This document shows positions 32,277 to 40,615 of a DNA stretch of 64,000 nucleotides, piece after piece. The notes under the pieces are model-generated. The model made no database searches. It had not been told where the DNA came from and saw only the letters and a program-made list of their open reading frames with translations. A program made the position numbers and the translations under genes. The stretch is taken from the NCBI GenBank assembly GCA_015060165.1, contig SUZC01000001.1, forward strand, positions 186,001 through 250,000, in the 5' to 3' direction. The stretch's first letter is position 1. Every line of letters starts with the position of its first letter. The stretch comes from Rikenellaceae bacterium (GTDB lineage: Bacteria; Bacteroidota; Bacteroidia; Bacteroidales; Rikenellaceae).

Positions 32277-33524
32277 TTACTCATAGCGACCACTCTTCAG
32301 GCGATCAACCTCCTCACGAGTAAGGAAACGCCATTGACCTCGTTTGAGATTCTTCTTTGTAATACCGGCATAATATACACGATCGAGTTTTTGAACCGAG
32401 TAACCGAGGTGCTCAAAAATACGACGTACAATACGATTGCGACCAGAGTGAATCTCGATACCTACCTCTTTCTTATTATCGCTCACGTAAGCAACCTCAT
32501 CGGCGTAAATTTCACCATCCTCCAATGTGATACCCTCGGTAATCTGCTCCATATCGGCACGAGTAAGTGGCTTATCGAGAGAAACCTGATAAACCTTTTT
32601 CTTCTCCTGCGAGGGATGAGTGAGCTGACGAGTAATATCGCCATCGTTGGTAAAGAGCAACAAACCCAAACTATTCTTATCCAGACGGCCTACGGGATAG
32701 ATTCTCTCGGTGCAAGCTCCCTTCACAAGTTCCATTACGGTCTTATCAGCATGAGGGTCTTCGAGTGAAGTAACGTAACCCTTTGGCTTGTTAAGTACCA
32801 AATATACCTTCTTCTCGCCCTGCACCTTCTCGTCGTTGAACTTAACCTCGTCGGAAGGCATAATCTTAGTTCCAAGCTCTGTGACTATTACTCCATTTAC
32901 TGTAACCAATCCTGCTGTAATGAAATCGTCAGCCTCACGACGTGAGCAGAGACCCGACTGAGCCAAGAAACGATTCAAACGCATCTCACCTGTCTGCTTT
33001 GCAGGATTGTACTTAGGATAATCCTTCGGGCGATTATCGCCTGAGCGGAAAGGTTTACGACCACCCTTGAAACCTCCCTTTGGCTGATAACCATCACGGC
33101 CCTGAGCCTTGAATCCACGACCCTCAGAACGCTGCTCCGAGCCATAAGAAGAACCAAACGATGATCCTTTTGAACGACCAGCGGCAGATGTTCGATTGCC
33201 ACGACCAGCGCCTACCTGAATACGTCCTGCTCCACGATGCGCACGCTCCTCACGCTGACCACGCTCCTCGGCGAAAGAGCCAGAGTCGTTGCGACGGTAA
33301 TCTTCGCGCAAACGGTTGTCGGCCGAGAAATTAGGATTGTAAGATGCTCGGCGAGCTGATGAATCACGGCGACCAGCGCCAAATTTTTGCCCCTCGTTGT
33401 CGGCCTCACGGCGAGGGCGGGGACTACGCTCAACACGCTCCGAAAAAGCTGAGCCACTACGCTCACGCTTATCGCGGCCGAAACGCGACACTGCAAATGT
33501 TGAGTCTTGCTTTGTATTTTTCAT
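32277..33524 (-). CDS. rluB: RluB-type 23S rRNA pseudouridine synthase with long Arg/Gly-rich N-terminus
   Basis: 415 residues. The first ~180 are low-complexity, rich in Arg, Gly, Ser, Phe and Tyr (repeated RREAD, GRGNR, KGSSFGSSYGS, GGFKGGRKPFRSG), as in disordered RNA-binding tails. The S4 RNA-binding domain follows (MRLNRFLAQSGLCSRREADDF, about 183-240). The synthase domain has the catalytic Asp in YPVGRLDKNSLGLLLFTNDG. It isomerises a uridine of the large-subunit rRNA near the decoding/peptidyl-transferase region; the exact site is not certain because RluB, RluE and RluF are close. A -7 element lies 22 bases upstream. Confidence 0.88.
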   Translation of the reverse strand: MKNTKQDSTFAVSRFGRDKRERSGSAFSERVERSPRPRREADNEGQKFGAGRRDSSARRASYNPNFSADNRLREDYRRNDSGSFAEERGQREERAHRGAGRIQVGAGRGNRTSAAGRSKGSSFGSSYGSEQRSEGRGFKAQGRDGYQPKGGFKGGRKPFRSGDNRPKDYPKYNPAKQTGEMRLNRFLAQSGLCSRREADDFITAGLVTVNGVIVTELGTKIMPSDEVKFNDEKVQGEKKVYLVLNKPKGYVTSLEDPHADKTVMELVKGACTERIYPVGRLDKNSLGLLLFTNDGDITRQLTHPSQEKKKVYQVSLDKPLTRADMEQITEGITLEDGEIYADEVAYVSDNKKEVGIEIHSGRNRIVRRIFEHLGYSVQKLDRVYYAGITKKNLKRGQWRFLTREEVDRLKSGRYE

Positions 33525-33545
33525 AATTTCTTAAGTTTGAACGCG

Positions 33546-33553
33546 CAAAGGTA
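33546..33553 (-). promoter_or_regulatory. -7 element TACCTTTG for the pseudouridine synthase
   Basis: A perfect TAnnTTTG on the minus strand, 22 bases before the start codon. No TTG at the expected distance. Confidence 0.45.
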
Positions 33554-33644
33554 CATTATTTTTCGAATATTTAGTAACTTAATCGACAAAATCGAAGCTA
33601 TTTCATTGCAACTTACGAGCCTTTTATCGCCAAAAAAACTCTTA

Positions 33645-33677
33645 TTGACAAACATTAGCTTATATTTCGTATCTTTG
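33645..33677 (+). promoter_or_regulatory. MATE-gene promoter, TTG-N22-TATCTTTG
   Basis: TTG at 33645-33647 and TATCTTTG at 33670-33677, 34 bases before the ATG at 33711; the spacing is one base over the usual range. Confidence 0.6.
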
Positions 33678-33710
33678 TCAGAGCAAAAGCACTTGAAAGA
33701 ACACAAGATT

Positions 33711-35027
33711 ATGGGAATGAACCGCGAAATATTGCGAATAGCCATACCCAACATCATCTCCAACATCACAGTCCCCATTATGGGAATTGCAGGAACGATG
33801 ATTGCGGGCCATTTAGGCAATTCGGTGGAGACGATTGGAGCGTTGGCCATCGGAGTGTCGATTTTCAACTTTATATATTGGAATTGTAGCTTTATCCGTA
33901 TGGGCACAAGCGGAATTACGGCGCAGGCATACGGAGCTGACGATAATCGCACCACAACACTGATGCTGGCACGCGCACTGCTTGTATCGATAGTGGTTGG
34001 TTTTGGAGTATTGCTGCTACAACGCCCCATCGGATTGGGCGCATTGAAGATGATGAACGGCAGCGAGATGGTTGCCGAATATTTCTTTGCGCGAGTGTGG
34101 GCCGTTCCGGCAGGAGTGATACTATTTGGTCTGAACGGATGGCTTACGGGTATGCAGAACGCCATAATTCCAATGATTGTAGCCATTGCCGTCAACACCA
34201 TCCACGTTGCGTGTAGTTTTTGGTTTGCCTTTGGATTCGACATGGGTATTGTGGGTATTGCCTATGCCTCAGTTGTGGCTCAATGGATAGGAGTATTGAT
34301 TACGGCCGCAATTACCTGGTGGCACTTCCGCCGAGGATTTGTCGCAATCAGTTGGGCCGAAGTGGTCGATATGAGAGCGATGAAGGAGTTTTTCCTTATC
34401 AACCGCGACATCATCATTCGCACACTCTGCATCGTTGCAACCTACACATTCTTCACAGCAGCATCGGCACGTATGGAGGACAAAACGATTCTGGCCGTCA
34501 ATACCATTCTGCTGCAACTCTTCACTCTGTTCTCTTATATGAACGACGGTTTTGCATTTGCAGCCGAGGCCTTGACGGGTCGTTTTATCGGGGCGAAAGA
34601 CGAACCATCGCTTCGTGATGCGGTGAAGAAGTGTATGATTTGGTGCTTGGTTGTAGCCATAATCTACATCGGAGTATATATCGGCTGGTGGCGAGAGTTG
34701 CTCTCGCTGTTTATCAGCGATGGTGCCGATGCGGAGCTTCTGCTCGACTACGCTGGTCGCTACATAGGTTGGATTATAGCCATTCCGTTGGCTGCCGCTA
34801 TGCCATTTGTGATGGACGGAATTATGGTTGGAGCAACCCGCTCACGCATTATGCGCGACTCGATGTTCTACTCAACGGTTGCCTATTTCGCCCTATTCTA
34901 CGGTTTCGAGCCACTGATTGGCAACAACGCTCTATGGCTGGCCTTCTCGTCGTATATGTTCCTGCGCGGAGCATTGCAATACCTGATGTCGAGCCGCCTA
35001 AAGAAAATCTACGAGCAAGCGAGATAA
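33711..35027 (+). CDS. MATE-family multidrug/metabolite exporter
   Basis: The ATG at 33711 (or 33717) follows a good promoter and gives 438 residues, the family length; the frame open back to 33507 crosses the promoter and is not used. Twelve hydrophobic helices in two halves. The N-terminal box EILRIAIPNIISNITVPIMGIAGTMIAGHLG is the MatE signature, and NDGFAFAAEALTGRFIGA lies in the second half, as in DinF-type members. It exports drugs or metabolites by proton or sodium exchange at the inner membrane. Substrate unknown. Monocistronic between a promoter and a terminator. Confidence 0.92.
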   Translation: MGMNREILRIAIPNIISNITVPIMGIAGTMIAGHLGNSVETIGALAIGVSIFNFIYWNCSFIRMGTSGITAQAYGADDNRTTTLMLARALLVSIVVGFGVLLLQRPIGLGALKMMNGSEMVAEYFFARVWAVPAGVILFGLNGWLTGMQNAIIPMIVAIAVNTIHVACSFWFAFGFDMGIVGIAYASVVAQWIGVLITAAITWWHFRRGFVAISWAEVVDMRAMKEFFLINRDIIIRTLCIVATYTFFTAASARMEDKTILAVNTILLQLFTLFSYMNDGFAFAAEALTGRFIGAKDEPSLRDAVKKCMIWCLVVAIIYIGVYIGWWRELLSLFISDGADAELLLDYAGRYIGWIIAIPLAAAMPFVMDGIMVGATRSRIMRDSMFYSTVAYFALFYGFEPLIGNNALWLAFSSYMFLRGALQYLMSSRLKKIYEQAR

Positions 35028-35038
35028 TTTGCACAAAA

Positions 35039-35068
35039 AAAGCGAGAATCCTCAAAAATTCTCGCTTT
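35039..35068. terminator. Bidirectional terminator after the MATE gene
   Basis: Arms AAAGCGAGAAT (35039-35049) and ATTCTCGCTTT (35058-35068), 8-base loop, with A-run before. Confidence 0.87.
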
Positions 35069-35086
35069 ACCTATCACAATCAAATG

Positions 35087-36976
35087 CTATTTCTTCAACG
35101 CCTCTCTAATCACCTTCCTAAATCCTGATGGTGAGCGATCGTCGTCATCAACCTTTTTAATCTGTCCAGCTTTATCCACTATAAAGTAGCAAGGCATATA
35201 GTTGAATCCATACTTTTTGCCGATTGCGTCCCACTGCTTGTCGGCCAAGCGGTAATGCACACCCTTGATATTGGCGATATCGATAATGTAGCTATTGAGC
35301 GGCGAAGCATCACTGGCGATATAGAGCCACACTACGTTGTCGGTCGAGATGTCGCCCGTTTTCAAAGGCTCAATCCACTTGAAATCCCAATGGCAGCCCG
35401 TACAACCCACATTCCAGAAATCTACTAAAACAACCTTTCCCTTATATTGCTCCAAGATGGTCTCAAAGAGTTTGTCGTTGGGTACTTTAGGCGCAACTTT
35501 TATCTCGGTTTTGCCCTGCGCGATTGCCAATTTCAACTTCTCCTCCTCGTAAATCGATTTTACGGTCTCATAAAGCAAAGGCGAATAGTCGCGTTTCAAC
35601 TGAGCCAGCTCCTCATCGGTGTACTCAACCGAATAAGCCTTCTGCATCACCCTCAAAGCCATTGCGCCTTCACGATATGCATTATTCTTTGGCACGCCTA
35701 CGGCATCCAATATTTCGGCAGTACCAAACAAACTGAATGCTACATTATCGTTAATCATCAGCTTGTCATTGCTAAAATCGATTGGTGCCAACATCTTTTT
35801 ATACTGCTCGGCGCTAAACTCGATAGGCACAAAATTCTTACACTCTTTGTCTTCTTTATTTTTACTTCTATAATCTCTCTCACGATATTCGTTTAGCTTT
35901 CTCATACTTCCAAGCAGAGAAAGATCAAACCAGATGGAAGCAGTCTTTTTATGGAGCGGGTGCATTATCGAAATTGTCTGCAAGCTGTCGGCATAATGCT
36001 TGTAGCGCTCTACAATAAAATCACAACACTCGTCGGCACTCTTCTTATAATCTATTTTCATTTGATAGGTATCCATATGACTATAATTGTAGAATATTGA
36101 AGAGCCAACCACTCTGTTGATATTTGAGTGTACGCCATTAGAGTAGAGTCTGTGATAATCGGGGTATATATCATAGAAGGGTTGGCCACTACGACAGAAC
36201 ATCAATACCTCGCCTGTGAAGTTCATATCAATCCATATATGATTATCCTCGCAAGGCTCAATCCACGCACGACAAGATCCTGCATCGCCTAATCTTAAAA
36301 CAGCAACCGATGTTCCATACTGCATATATTTGAATGTAGCACTCTTGGTCGCCTCATCGATAGACATAGTGTATGAATCCCTTCGGCCAAAAGGGTGATT
36401 TATTTCAAGTTCGAGGTCGCTAAAAAGTTTACTATCCCAACCCATCAAATGGACTGTCACTGTGGTCATTCCACTCTTGCGACTTGGGCTTGGCAACTCC
36501 TCGTCGTAAATCTCCTTGCGATACTCCTTTGGCAATTCGGGGTGGTACTTGGGGCGCTTGGCACGGCCAGTCAAATCAACCTTGCGCATTACCCAAGGAT
36601 CCTTTCCGTCGCCCTCGATAAAATCAAAAGATTTGGTTTTGGGTGGCAATGCAGGGAAATACATTGTAAATGTAGCTTTTCCTTCTTCGTCGGTATTGTT
36701 CCACTTGTCAAATTTTATACCTTCAACAGCGGTTGTCACAAATTTCTCGTCACCAACTTGCAGGTAGGAATCCTTTACAATCTTAAATCTTGCGCCCTGC
36801 CAACCTCTGTATGAAAAATCAACAACGGTCACAGTATCGCGTAACTCCACCTTGCTGATATCCAAATTTCGGGTATTGGTGATTGCGATGTAGGGATTCT
36901 CCACTACTCGATTCCGTGGCGTACAGGCTGTCATAGCCACAAACATAAGGGCCACAATCGGGATTAGTCGTTTCAT
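35087..36976 (-). CDS. Large thioredoxin-like lipoprotein (TlpA type)
   Basis: 629 residues with an SPII signal (FVAMTACTP, Cys near 18). About 450 residues of poorly conserved beta- and helix-rich sequence follow. The last 140 residues are a TlpA/ResA-type thioredoxin fold with VVLVDFWNVGCTGCHWDFKWI (redox pair CTGC near residue 530) and a cis-Pro region FNYMPCYFIVDKAGQI. Such N-terminally extended TlpA lipoproteins are frequent in Bacteroidota and are thought to reduce periplasmic thiols. Single gene with a well-formed promoter. The role of the large N-terminal part is not known. Confidence 0.85.
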   Translation of the reverse strand: MKRLIPIVALMFVAMTACTPRNRVVENPYIAITNTRNLDISKVELRDTVTVVDFSYRGWQGARFKIVKDSYLQVGDEKFVTTAVEGIKFDKWNNTDEEGKATFTMYFPALPPKTKSFDFIEGDGKDPWVMRKVDLTGRAKRPKYHPELPKEYRKEIYDEELPSPSRKSGMTTVTVHLMGWDSKLFSDLELEINHPFGRRDSYTMSIDEATKSATFKYMQYGTSVAVLRLGDAGSCRAWIEPCEDNHIWIDMNFTGEVLMFCRSGQPFYDIYPDYHRLYSNGVHSNINRVVGSSIFYNYSHMDTYQMKIDYKKSADECCDFIVERYKHYADSLQTISIMHPLHKKTASIWFDLSLLGSMRKLNEYRERDYRSKNKEDKECKNFVPIEFSAEQYKKMLAPIDFSNDKLMINDNVAFSLFGTAEILDAVGVPKNNAYREGAMALRVMQKAYSVEYTDEELAQLKRDYSPLLYETVKSIYEEEKLKLAIAQGKTEIKVAPKVPNDKLFETILEQYKGKVVLVDFWNVGCTGCHWDFKWIEPLKTGDISTDNVVWLYIASDASPLNSYIIDIANIKGVHYRLADKQWDAIGKKYGFNYMPCYFIVDKAGQIKKVDDDDRSPSGFRKVIREALKK

Positions 36977-37040
36977 CTGTTAAATAGTTTTTATTATACT
37001 GTTAATTTGATGCGGCTGATGATTTTGCCTTTTATTATAG

Positions 37041-37071
37041 CAAAAGTATATAATCTGCTTCTAATCTCAAA
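37041..37071 (-). promoter_or_regulatory. Promoter, TTTG-N19-TACTTTTG, of the TlpA-type lipoprotein
   Basis: Minus-strand TTTG at 37071-37068 and TACTTTTG at 37048-37041 with 19 bases between, about 65 bases before the start codon. Confidence 0.75.
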
Positions 37072-37133
37072 CGATTCTTTGTTAATATATGTTAACGAAT
37101 GTTAACGCTTATATATTATGCTCAGATAAAATA

Positions 37134-37183
37134 AGCGCGGGCGACTTTATTATTAAAAGTTGATTGTCTGAACTGCCCGCGCT
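37134..37183 (-). terminator. Terminator of the BlaI/BlaR-like operon
   Basis: A 9-bp GC-rich stem (AGCGCGGGC at 37134-37142, GCCCGCGCT at 37175-37183) with a 32-base AT-rich loop, followed on the minus strand by a T-rich stretch. Confidence 0.7.
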
Positions 37184-37191
37184 GTAATATA

Positions 37192-39210
37192 TTACTTCTT
37201 AGACTTTTGAGGAACTGTGAACTCAACTGGAAGCTGCATTTTCACCATAACTGGCTCACCACGTTGCTTGCCCGGGCTCCACTTTGGCGACGACTTAATC
37301 ACTCGCTCAACCTCGGCTGAAAGCAACTCGTGAGGTGACTGCATAATCTTTGAGAAGATTACCGAACCATCTTTGTCGATAATAAACTCAACGGTCACTC
37401 TACCGCCAATCTTCTTACGGAGCAACTTCTTGGGATACACAACTTCGCTCTCCACCCAACTGCGATAAGTATCAAGGTTACCACCCTGGAACGAAGGCAA
37501 AATCTCTGCCTTCATCAAAGGCTGATCCTCGTCGTTTCCCTTTTTTGCATTATTTACAGGACCGCTATTTCTCATTGCAAAATTAACTGGAATATGCATC
37601 TTCACTCTTACGGGTTTGCCGCCATTAGTGCCTGGTGTCCAATTTGGAGAGTGACGTATTGCGCCCTCTATCTCTGCCGAAAGTGACTCGTGTGGAGACT
37701 CCATAATCTTTGAGAACGACACTTTTCCATCTTTCTCGATTACAAACTCAGCAATCACACGACCCTGAATCCCCTGTTCCTGCGCTACTTTTGGATACTT
37801 AATGTGCATTTGCACCCAGTTGCGGAACTTATTAAGGTCGCCACCCATAAACTTAGGCATCACCTCGGCTTTAAGCACAGCAGGCTCACTCGACACCTCG
37901 GCAGCAGTCTCGGTAGTGTAGATCTTTGTCTTCAAGAAAATAGTAAACGAAGACCTGCCCTTCACGGCCACCTCATAACGCTCATAACCAACGTGACTAA
38001 TCTCCAGATAATCACCGTCAGTTACCTTCAGACCACCAAAATTACCTTCACTATCGGTAGCCGCACCAAAAGGCTTATTCTTTATAAGCACAAACACACC
38101 ACCAATAGGCTTACCCTGCTCATCTACAACCTTACCCTTAATCTCTCGCTTCTCGCTCTGCTGAGTTGCGACATTTGCCTCTGCGGGGACAAGATTGTAG
38201 CGCTCACTTCCCGCAGGCGACAAAGCGAATTTGTCATCCTTCACCACCTCGGTATCGAACGTGCGCTCCTCGATACGGCTTTGTGTTTGGTTGTTTTCTG
38301 ATTTTTGCTTAACTTTGCTTTCGTCTATATTATCAACCGTAACATAGACAGTTGTGGCAGTCGCAGCCAGCGAGAGAGCCACCAGTGGCAGTACGAACAA
38401 CAACTTTGCTGCCGACCACCTTGAAGATTTTTTCTTACACATCATAGTGATTCTGTTTTTAAGGTTACTGTGATTCAAGCAGTTGGCGATTGAGTAGAGC
38501 CTTGAGCCAACTGCTCTTTTTATTAATAATAATTGATAGGTCTTAGCATCTACGCCTCGGCGAAGTACCGAATCATCGGCCTGATATTCGTGCAACGACT
38601 GCAACTCACGCCTGAGTAGCCACAGCGCAGGGTTGAACCACCACACTATAAGAGCCAAATCCACCGCCAGCACGTCCCACGAATGGTGCAGACGAATATG
38701 CGCCAGCTCGTGCTCGAGTATCAAATCACGATTTTCCGCCAAATCCGACTCTGCCACCACAATATGACCAAAGTAGCTGAATGGCGAGGCGAGATTATCA
38801 ACAACGGTGAGCGTCACACCATCTTCGAGCCTCTCCACCCTGCCACTGCGAATCAATCGGCACACAGACAGAGTGCTCACCACAAGGCGTACCACCATAA
38901 ATGCCACACCCAGCAGGAACACCACCGCCGCCACACTCTTCAACAAGCCCACATAGTCAAATGGCTCGGCCTCGGACGCCGCCTGAGTATCGGGAATATA
39001 GTACTGGTCAAAAGCAACGCTCATAGCCTCCACCTCCTCGGTAATCTTAATCTCGCATAGCGGCAACAAAGCCGACAAGACAACAATACCGAGCAGTACC
39101 ACCCTATTCAGGCGATGCAGAGTCTCGTAGCTCATCGCAGCCTTATATATAATATATAGTGCGGCCAAGCACAATGCCGAATGACCAAGATATGTCAACA
39201 CATCGAACAT
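37192..39210 (-). CDS. BlaR1-like M56 metallopeptidase fused to two TonB C-terminal domains
   Basis: 672 residues. The N-terminal M56 part has membrane helices near 5-25, 38-52 and 90-112, the zinc motif HELAH at residues 167-171 and HEYQAD near 207 as third-ligand region. A further helix lies near 267-288, so the rest is periplasmic. That part has a carboxypeptidase-regulatory-like beta-sandwich (KGKVVDEQGKPIGGVFV, about 352-435) and two TonB_C-like domains (about 470-553 and 585-668; each with YPK, GRV and SPxW-PG marks). In BlaR1 the periplasmic part is a penicillin sensor; here it is replaced. Twelve bases after the BlaI-like regulator, so one operon. Likely a signal-responsive protease for that repressor (inference). 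Confidence 0.88.
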   Translation of the reverse strand: MFDVLTYLGHSALCLAALYIIYKAAMSYETLHRLNRVVLLGIVVLSALLPLCEIKITEEVEAMSVAFDQYYIPDTQAASEAEPFDYVGLLKSVAAVVFLLGVAFMVVRLVVSTLSVCRLIRSGRVERLEDGVTLTVVDNLASPFSYFGHIVVAESDLAENRDLILEHELAHIRLHHSWDVLAVDLALIVWWFNPALWLLRRELQSLHEYQADDSVLRRGVDAKTYQLLLIKRAVGSRLYSIANCLNHSNLKNRITMMCKKKSSRWSAAKLLFVLPLVALSLAATATTVYVTVDNIDESKVKQKSENNQTQSRIEERTFDTEVVKDDKFALSPAGSERYNLVPAEANVATQQSEKREIKGKVVDEQGKPIGGVFVLIKNKPFGAATDSEGNFGGLKVTDGDYLEISHVGYERYEVAVKGRSSFTIFLKTKIYTTETAAEVSSEPAVLKAEVMPKFMGGDLNKFRNWVQMHIKYPKVAQEQGIQGRVIAEFVIEKDGKVSFSKIMESPHESLSAEIEGAIRHSPNWTPGTNGGKPVRVKMHIPVNFAMRNSGPVNNAKKGNDEDQPLMKAEILPSFQGGNLDTYRSWVESEVVYPKKLLRKKIGGRVTVEFIIDKDGSVIFSKIMQSPHELLSAEVERVIKSSPKWSPGKQRGEPVMVKMQLPVEFTVPQKSKK

Positions 39211-39222
39211 AACATCTGCCTT

Positions 39223-39579
39223 TTACTGATTCTGCACCTTGCGGATAAGCTCCTGCAACTCCTCGACCGAGATTTTCTCCTCTTTGATTAAAGTCGACAC
39301 CACTTGCTGATAGGAGTTTTCAAAGTAGCGGTTCACCACATTACCCAACACCCCCTTCGAGAACTGCTCCTGCGAGATAATGGGGCGATAGCGATAGGTG
39401 TTACCAAAAGCCTCGTGGTCGAGAAAACCCTTTGTCTCGAGCGTACGGACCATAGTTGAAATAGTGTTGAAGTGGGGCTTCGGCTCATCGTACATCTGCA
39501 CAATCTCGCGCACGAACAACGGACCACGCTCCCAGAACATCTGCATCAACTCCTCCTCTTTGTTAGTCAATTTCTGCAT
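39223..39579 (-). CDS. BlaI/MecI/CopY-family transcriptional repressor
   Basis: 118 residues from the ATG at 39579; a GTG 10 codons upstream falls within the promoter. Winged helix with LTNKEEELMQMFWERGPLFVREIVQMY, then the recognition helix region PHFNTISTMVRTLETKGFLDHE, and a C-terminal dimerisation part SYQQVVSTLIKEEKISVEELQELI. Family members repress their own operon and are cut by the partner M56 protease. The gene is directly before the M56/TonB gene and lies behind a promoter overlapped by TAACTA/TAGTTA repeats. Targets beyond its own operon are unknown. Confidence 0.92.
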   Translation of the reverse strand: MQKLTNKEEELMQMFWERGPLFVREIVQMYDEPKPHFNTISTMVRTLETKGFLDHEAFGNTYRYRPIISQEQFSKGVLGNVVNRYFENSYQQVVSTLIKEEKISVEELQELIRKVQNQ

Positions 39580-39608
39580 AGCTAAAAAGTTTTTAAGGTT
39601 TGCTTTCA

Positions 39609-39638
39609 CAAAGGTAACTAAAAAATTTTCACGAGCAA
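39609..39638 (-). promoter_or_regulatory. BlaI-operon promoter, TTG-N19-TACCTTTG
   Basis: Minus-strand TTG at 39638-39636 and TACCTTTG at 39616-39609 with 19 bases between, about 30 bases before the ATG at 39579. Confidence 0.75.
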
Positions 39639-39675
39639 CTATTTTTCATAGTTTTTTAACTATAAATTTTAGTTA
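39615..39675 (-). promoter_or_regulatory. Candidate BlaI-like operator: AACTAT/TAACTA half-sites
   Basis: AACTAT (39637-39642) and ATAGTT (39648-39653) form an inverted repeat over the -33 element. TAACTA (39657-39662) and TAGTTA (39670-39675) form a second one upstream. A lone TAACTA (39615-39620) lies over the -7 element. MecI/BlaI operators are also short dyads with ACTA/TAGT cores, so autorepression here is likely. Confidence 0.6.
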
Positions 39676-39690
39676 CCCATCAAAAAGTGC

Positions 39691-39725
39691 AAAAAAAAGA
39701 GCAGAAACCCGATTGGATTTCTGCC
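39691..39725 (-). terminator. secG terminator
   Basis: On the minus strand GCAGAAATCC pairs with GGGTTTCTGC (one mismatch; positions 39724-39701) and is followed by a T-run at 39698-39691. Confidence 0.83.
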
Positions 39726-39746
39726 CCTAGTTCAGATTCAGATTGC

Positions 39747-40106
39747 CTATTCAGCCTTCTGCTCTGCATTCTCAGCTGGAATAACAGCCTGAGGCATAGC
39801 CTCTGTTGCAGCATTTGCATTAACCTTCTCGATCAAAGCCTCTGCATCCTTCTGCAATGAAGAAGCGCTGTTCGATGACATATCAGCATCCATTGCGATA
39901 GTTGCCACCAAGCTCAAAACCAAAATAAGGCATGACAATGTCCAAGTAGTCTTCTCCAAAATATTGGCAGACTCACGAACACCCATTACCTGATTTGCAG
40001 CGCCAAAGTTAGCAGCCATACCACTCTTAGGATTCTGTACCAAAATAGCGAGAATAAGGATAATGCTCGCAACCAAAATCAATCCGATACAAATTGAATA
40101 TAACAT
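39747..40106 (-). CDS. secG: Preprotein translocase subunit SecG
   Basis: 119 residues, two membrane helices (about 3-22 and 53-72) and the conserved loop LVQNPKSGMAANFGAANQVMGVRESANILEK between them. It stimulates SecYEG translocation at the inner membrane. The C-terminal 45 residues are an Ala/Glu-rich tail (ANAATEAMPQAVIPAENAEQKAE), longer than in E. coli but usual in this phylum. Last gene of the run HU-CCDC81, sigma-54 activator, lptE, small protein, secG. Confidence 0.94.
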   Translation of the reverse strand: MLYSICIGLILVASIILILAILVQNPKSGMAANFGAANQVMGVRESANILEKTTWTLSCLILVLSLVATIAMDADMSSNSASSLQKDAEALIEKVNANAATEAMPQAVIPAENAEQKAE

Positions 40107-40122
40107 AATTCTATACTGTTTT

Positions 40123-40611
40123 TTAATTATTTTTATCTATCTTTTCAATTAACCCTGCAAAGTAAACACTTTTTTCGGGATTTAGCAAACTTAATTTAAT
40201 ATAAGTTTCTTTTGCCATATCTTTCATGCCCTGAGCAAGGTAGACCTCTGCAAGCTCTTCGCTCACCATATCGTCATCATCATCGATATCAGCTTCCACC
40301 ACAATCTCACCCTCCGGCTCACCATCTTCAGCCACGATTCGGCCGTGCGTCGAGCGTAGGAATCGGTCAATAATATCGTCCGACGAAAGATGCATAAGAC
40401 GCTCAATATCAATCTCTTTACCCTGCAATTCTGGTCGAGCTGCAAGCTCTTGCAACAACTCCTTGAGACGTGCTTTTTCCTCAGTCTGGTCAATATTTGC
40501 TGACCCACCTTCCGCCCATCGTTCTGACTTCAACAACGCAGCCACATCATCACGTTCGATAAAAAACTGCTCCGCGTCAGTAGCGCTATTTTTTTTTGAA
40601 AAAATTCCCAT
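40123..40611 (-). CDS. Conserved protein with a TPR-like C-terminus, between lptE and secG
   Basis: 162 residues, soluble, no signal. It begins MGIFSKKNS, has helices near 45-90 (Leu- and Glu-rich), then a very acidic stretch (EADIDDDDDM, near 105-115). A C-terminal helical pair follows, AEVYLAQGMKDMAKETYIKLSLLNPEKSVYFAGLIEKI, which fits one TPR repeat. It lies 4 bases after lptE and 16 before secG, so it is tightly linked. A role in the envelope assembly or secretion module is inferred from position only. Confidence 0.75.
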   Translation of the reverse strand: MGIFSKKNSATDAEQFFIERDDVAALLKSERWAEGGSANIDQTEEKARLKELLQELAARPELQGKEIDIERLMHLSSDDIIDRFLRSTHGRIVAEDGEPEGEIVVEADIDDDDDMVSEELAEVYLAQGMKDMAKETYIKLSLLNPEKSVYFAGLIEKIDKNN

Positions 40612-40615
40612 AAAA

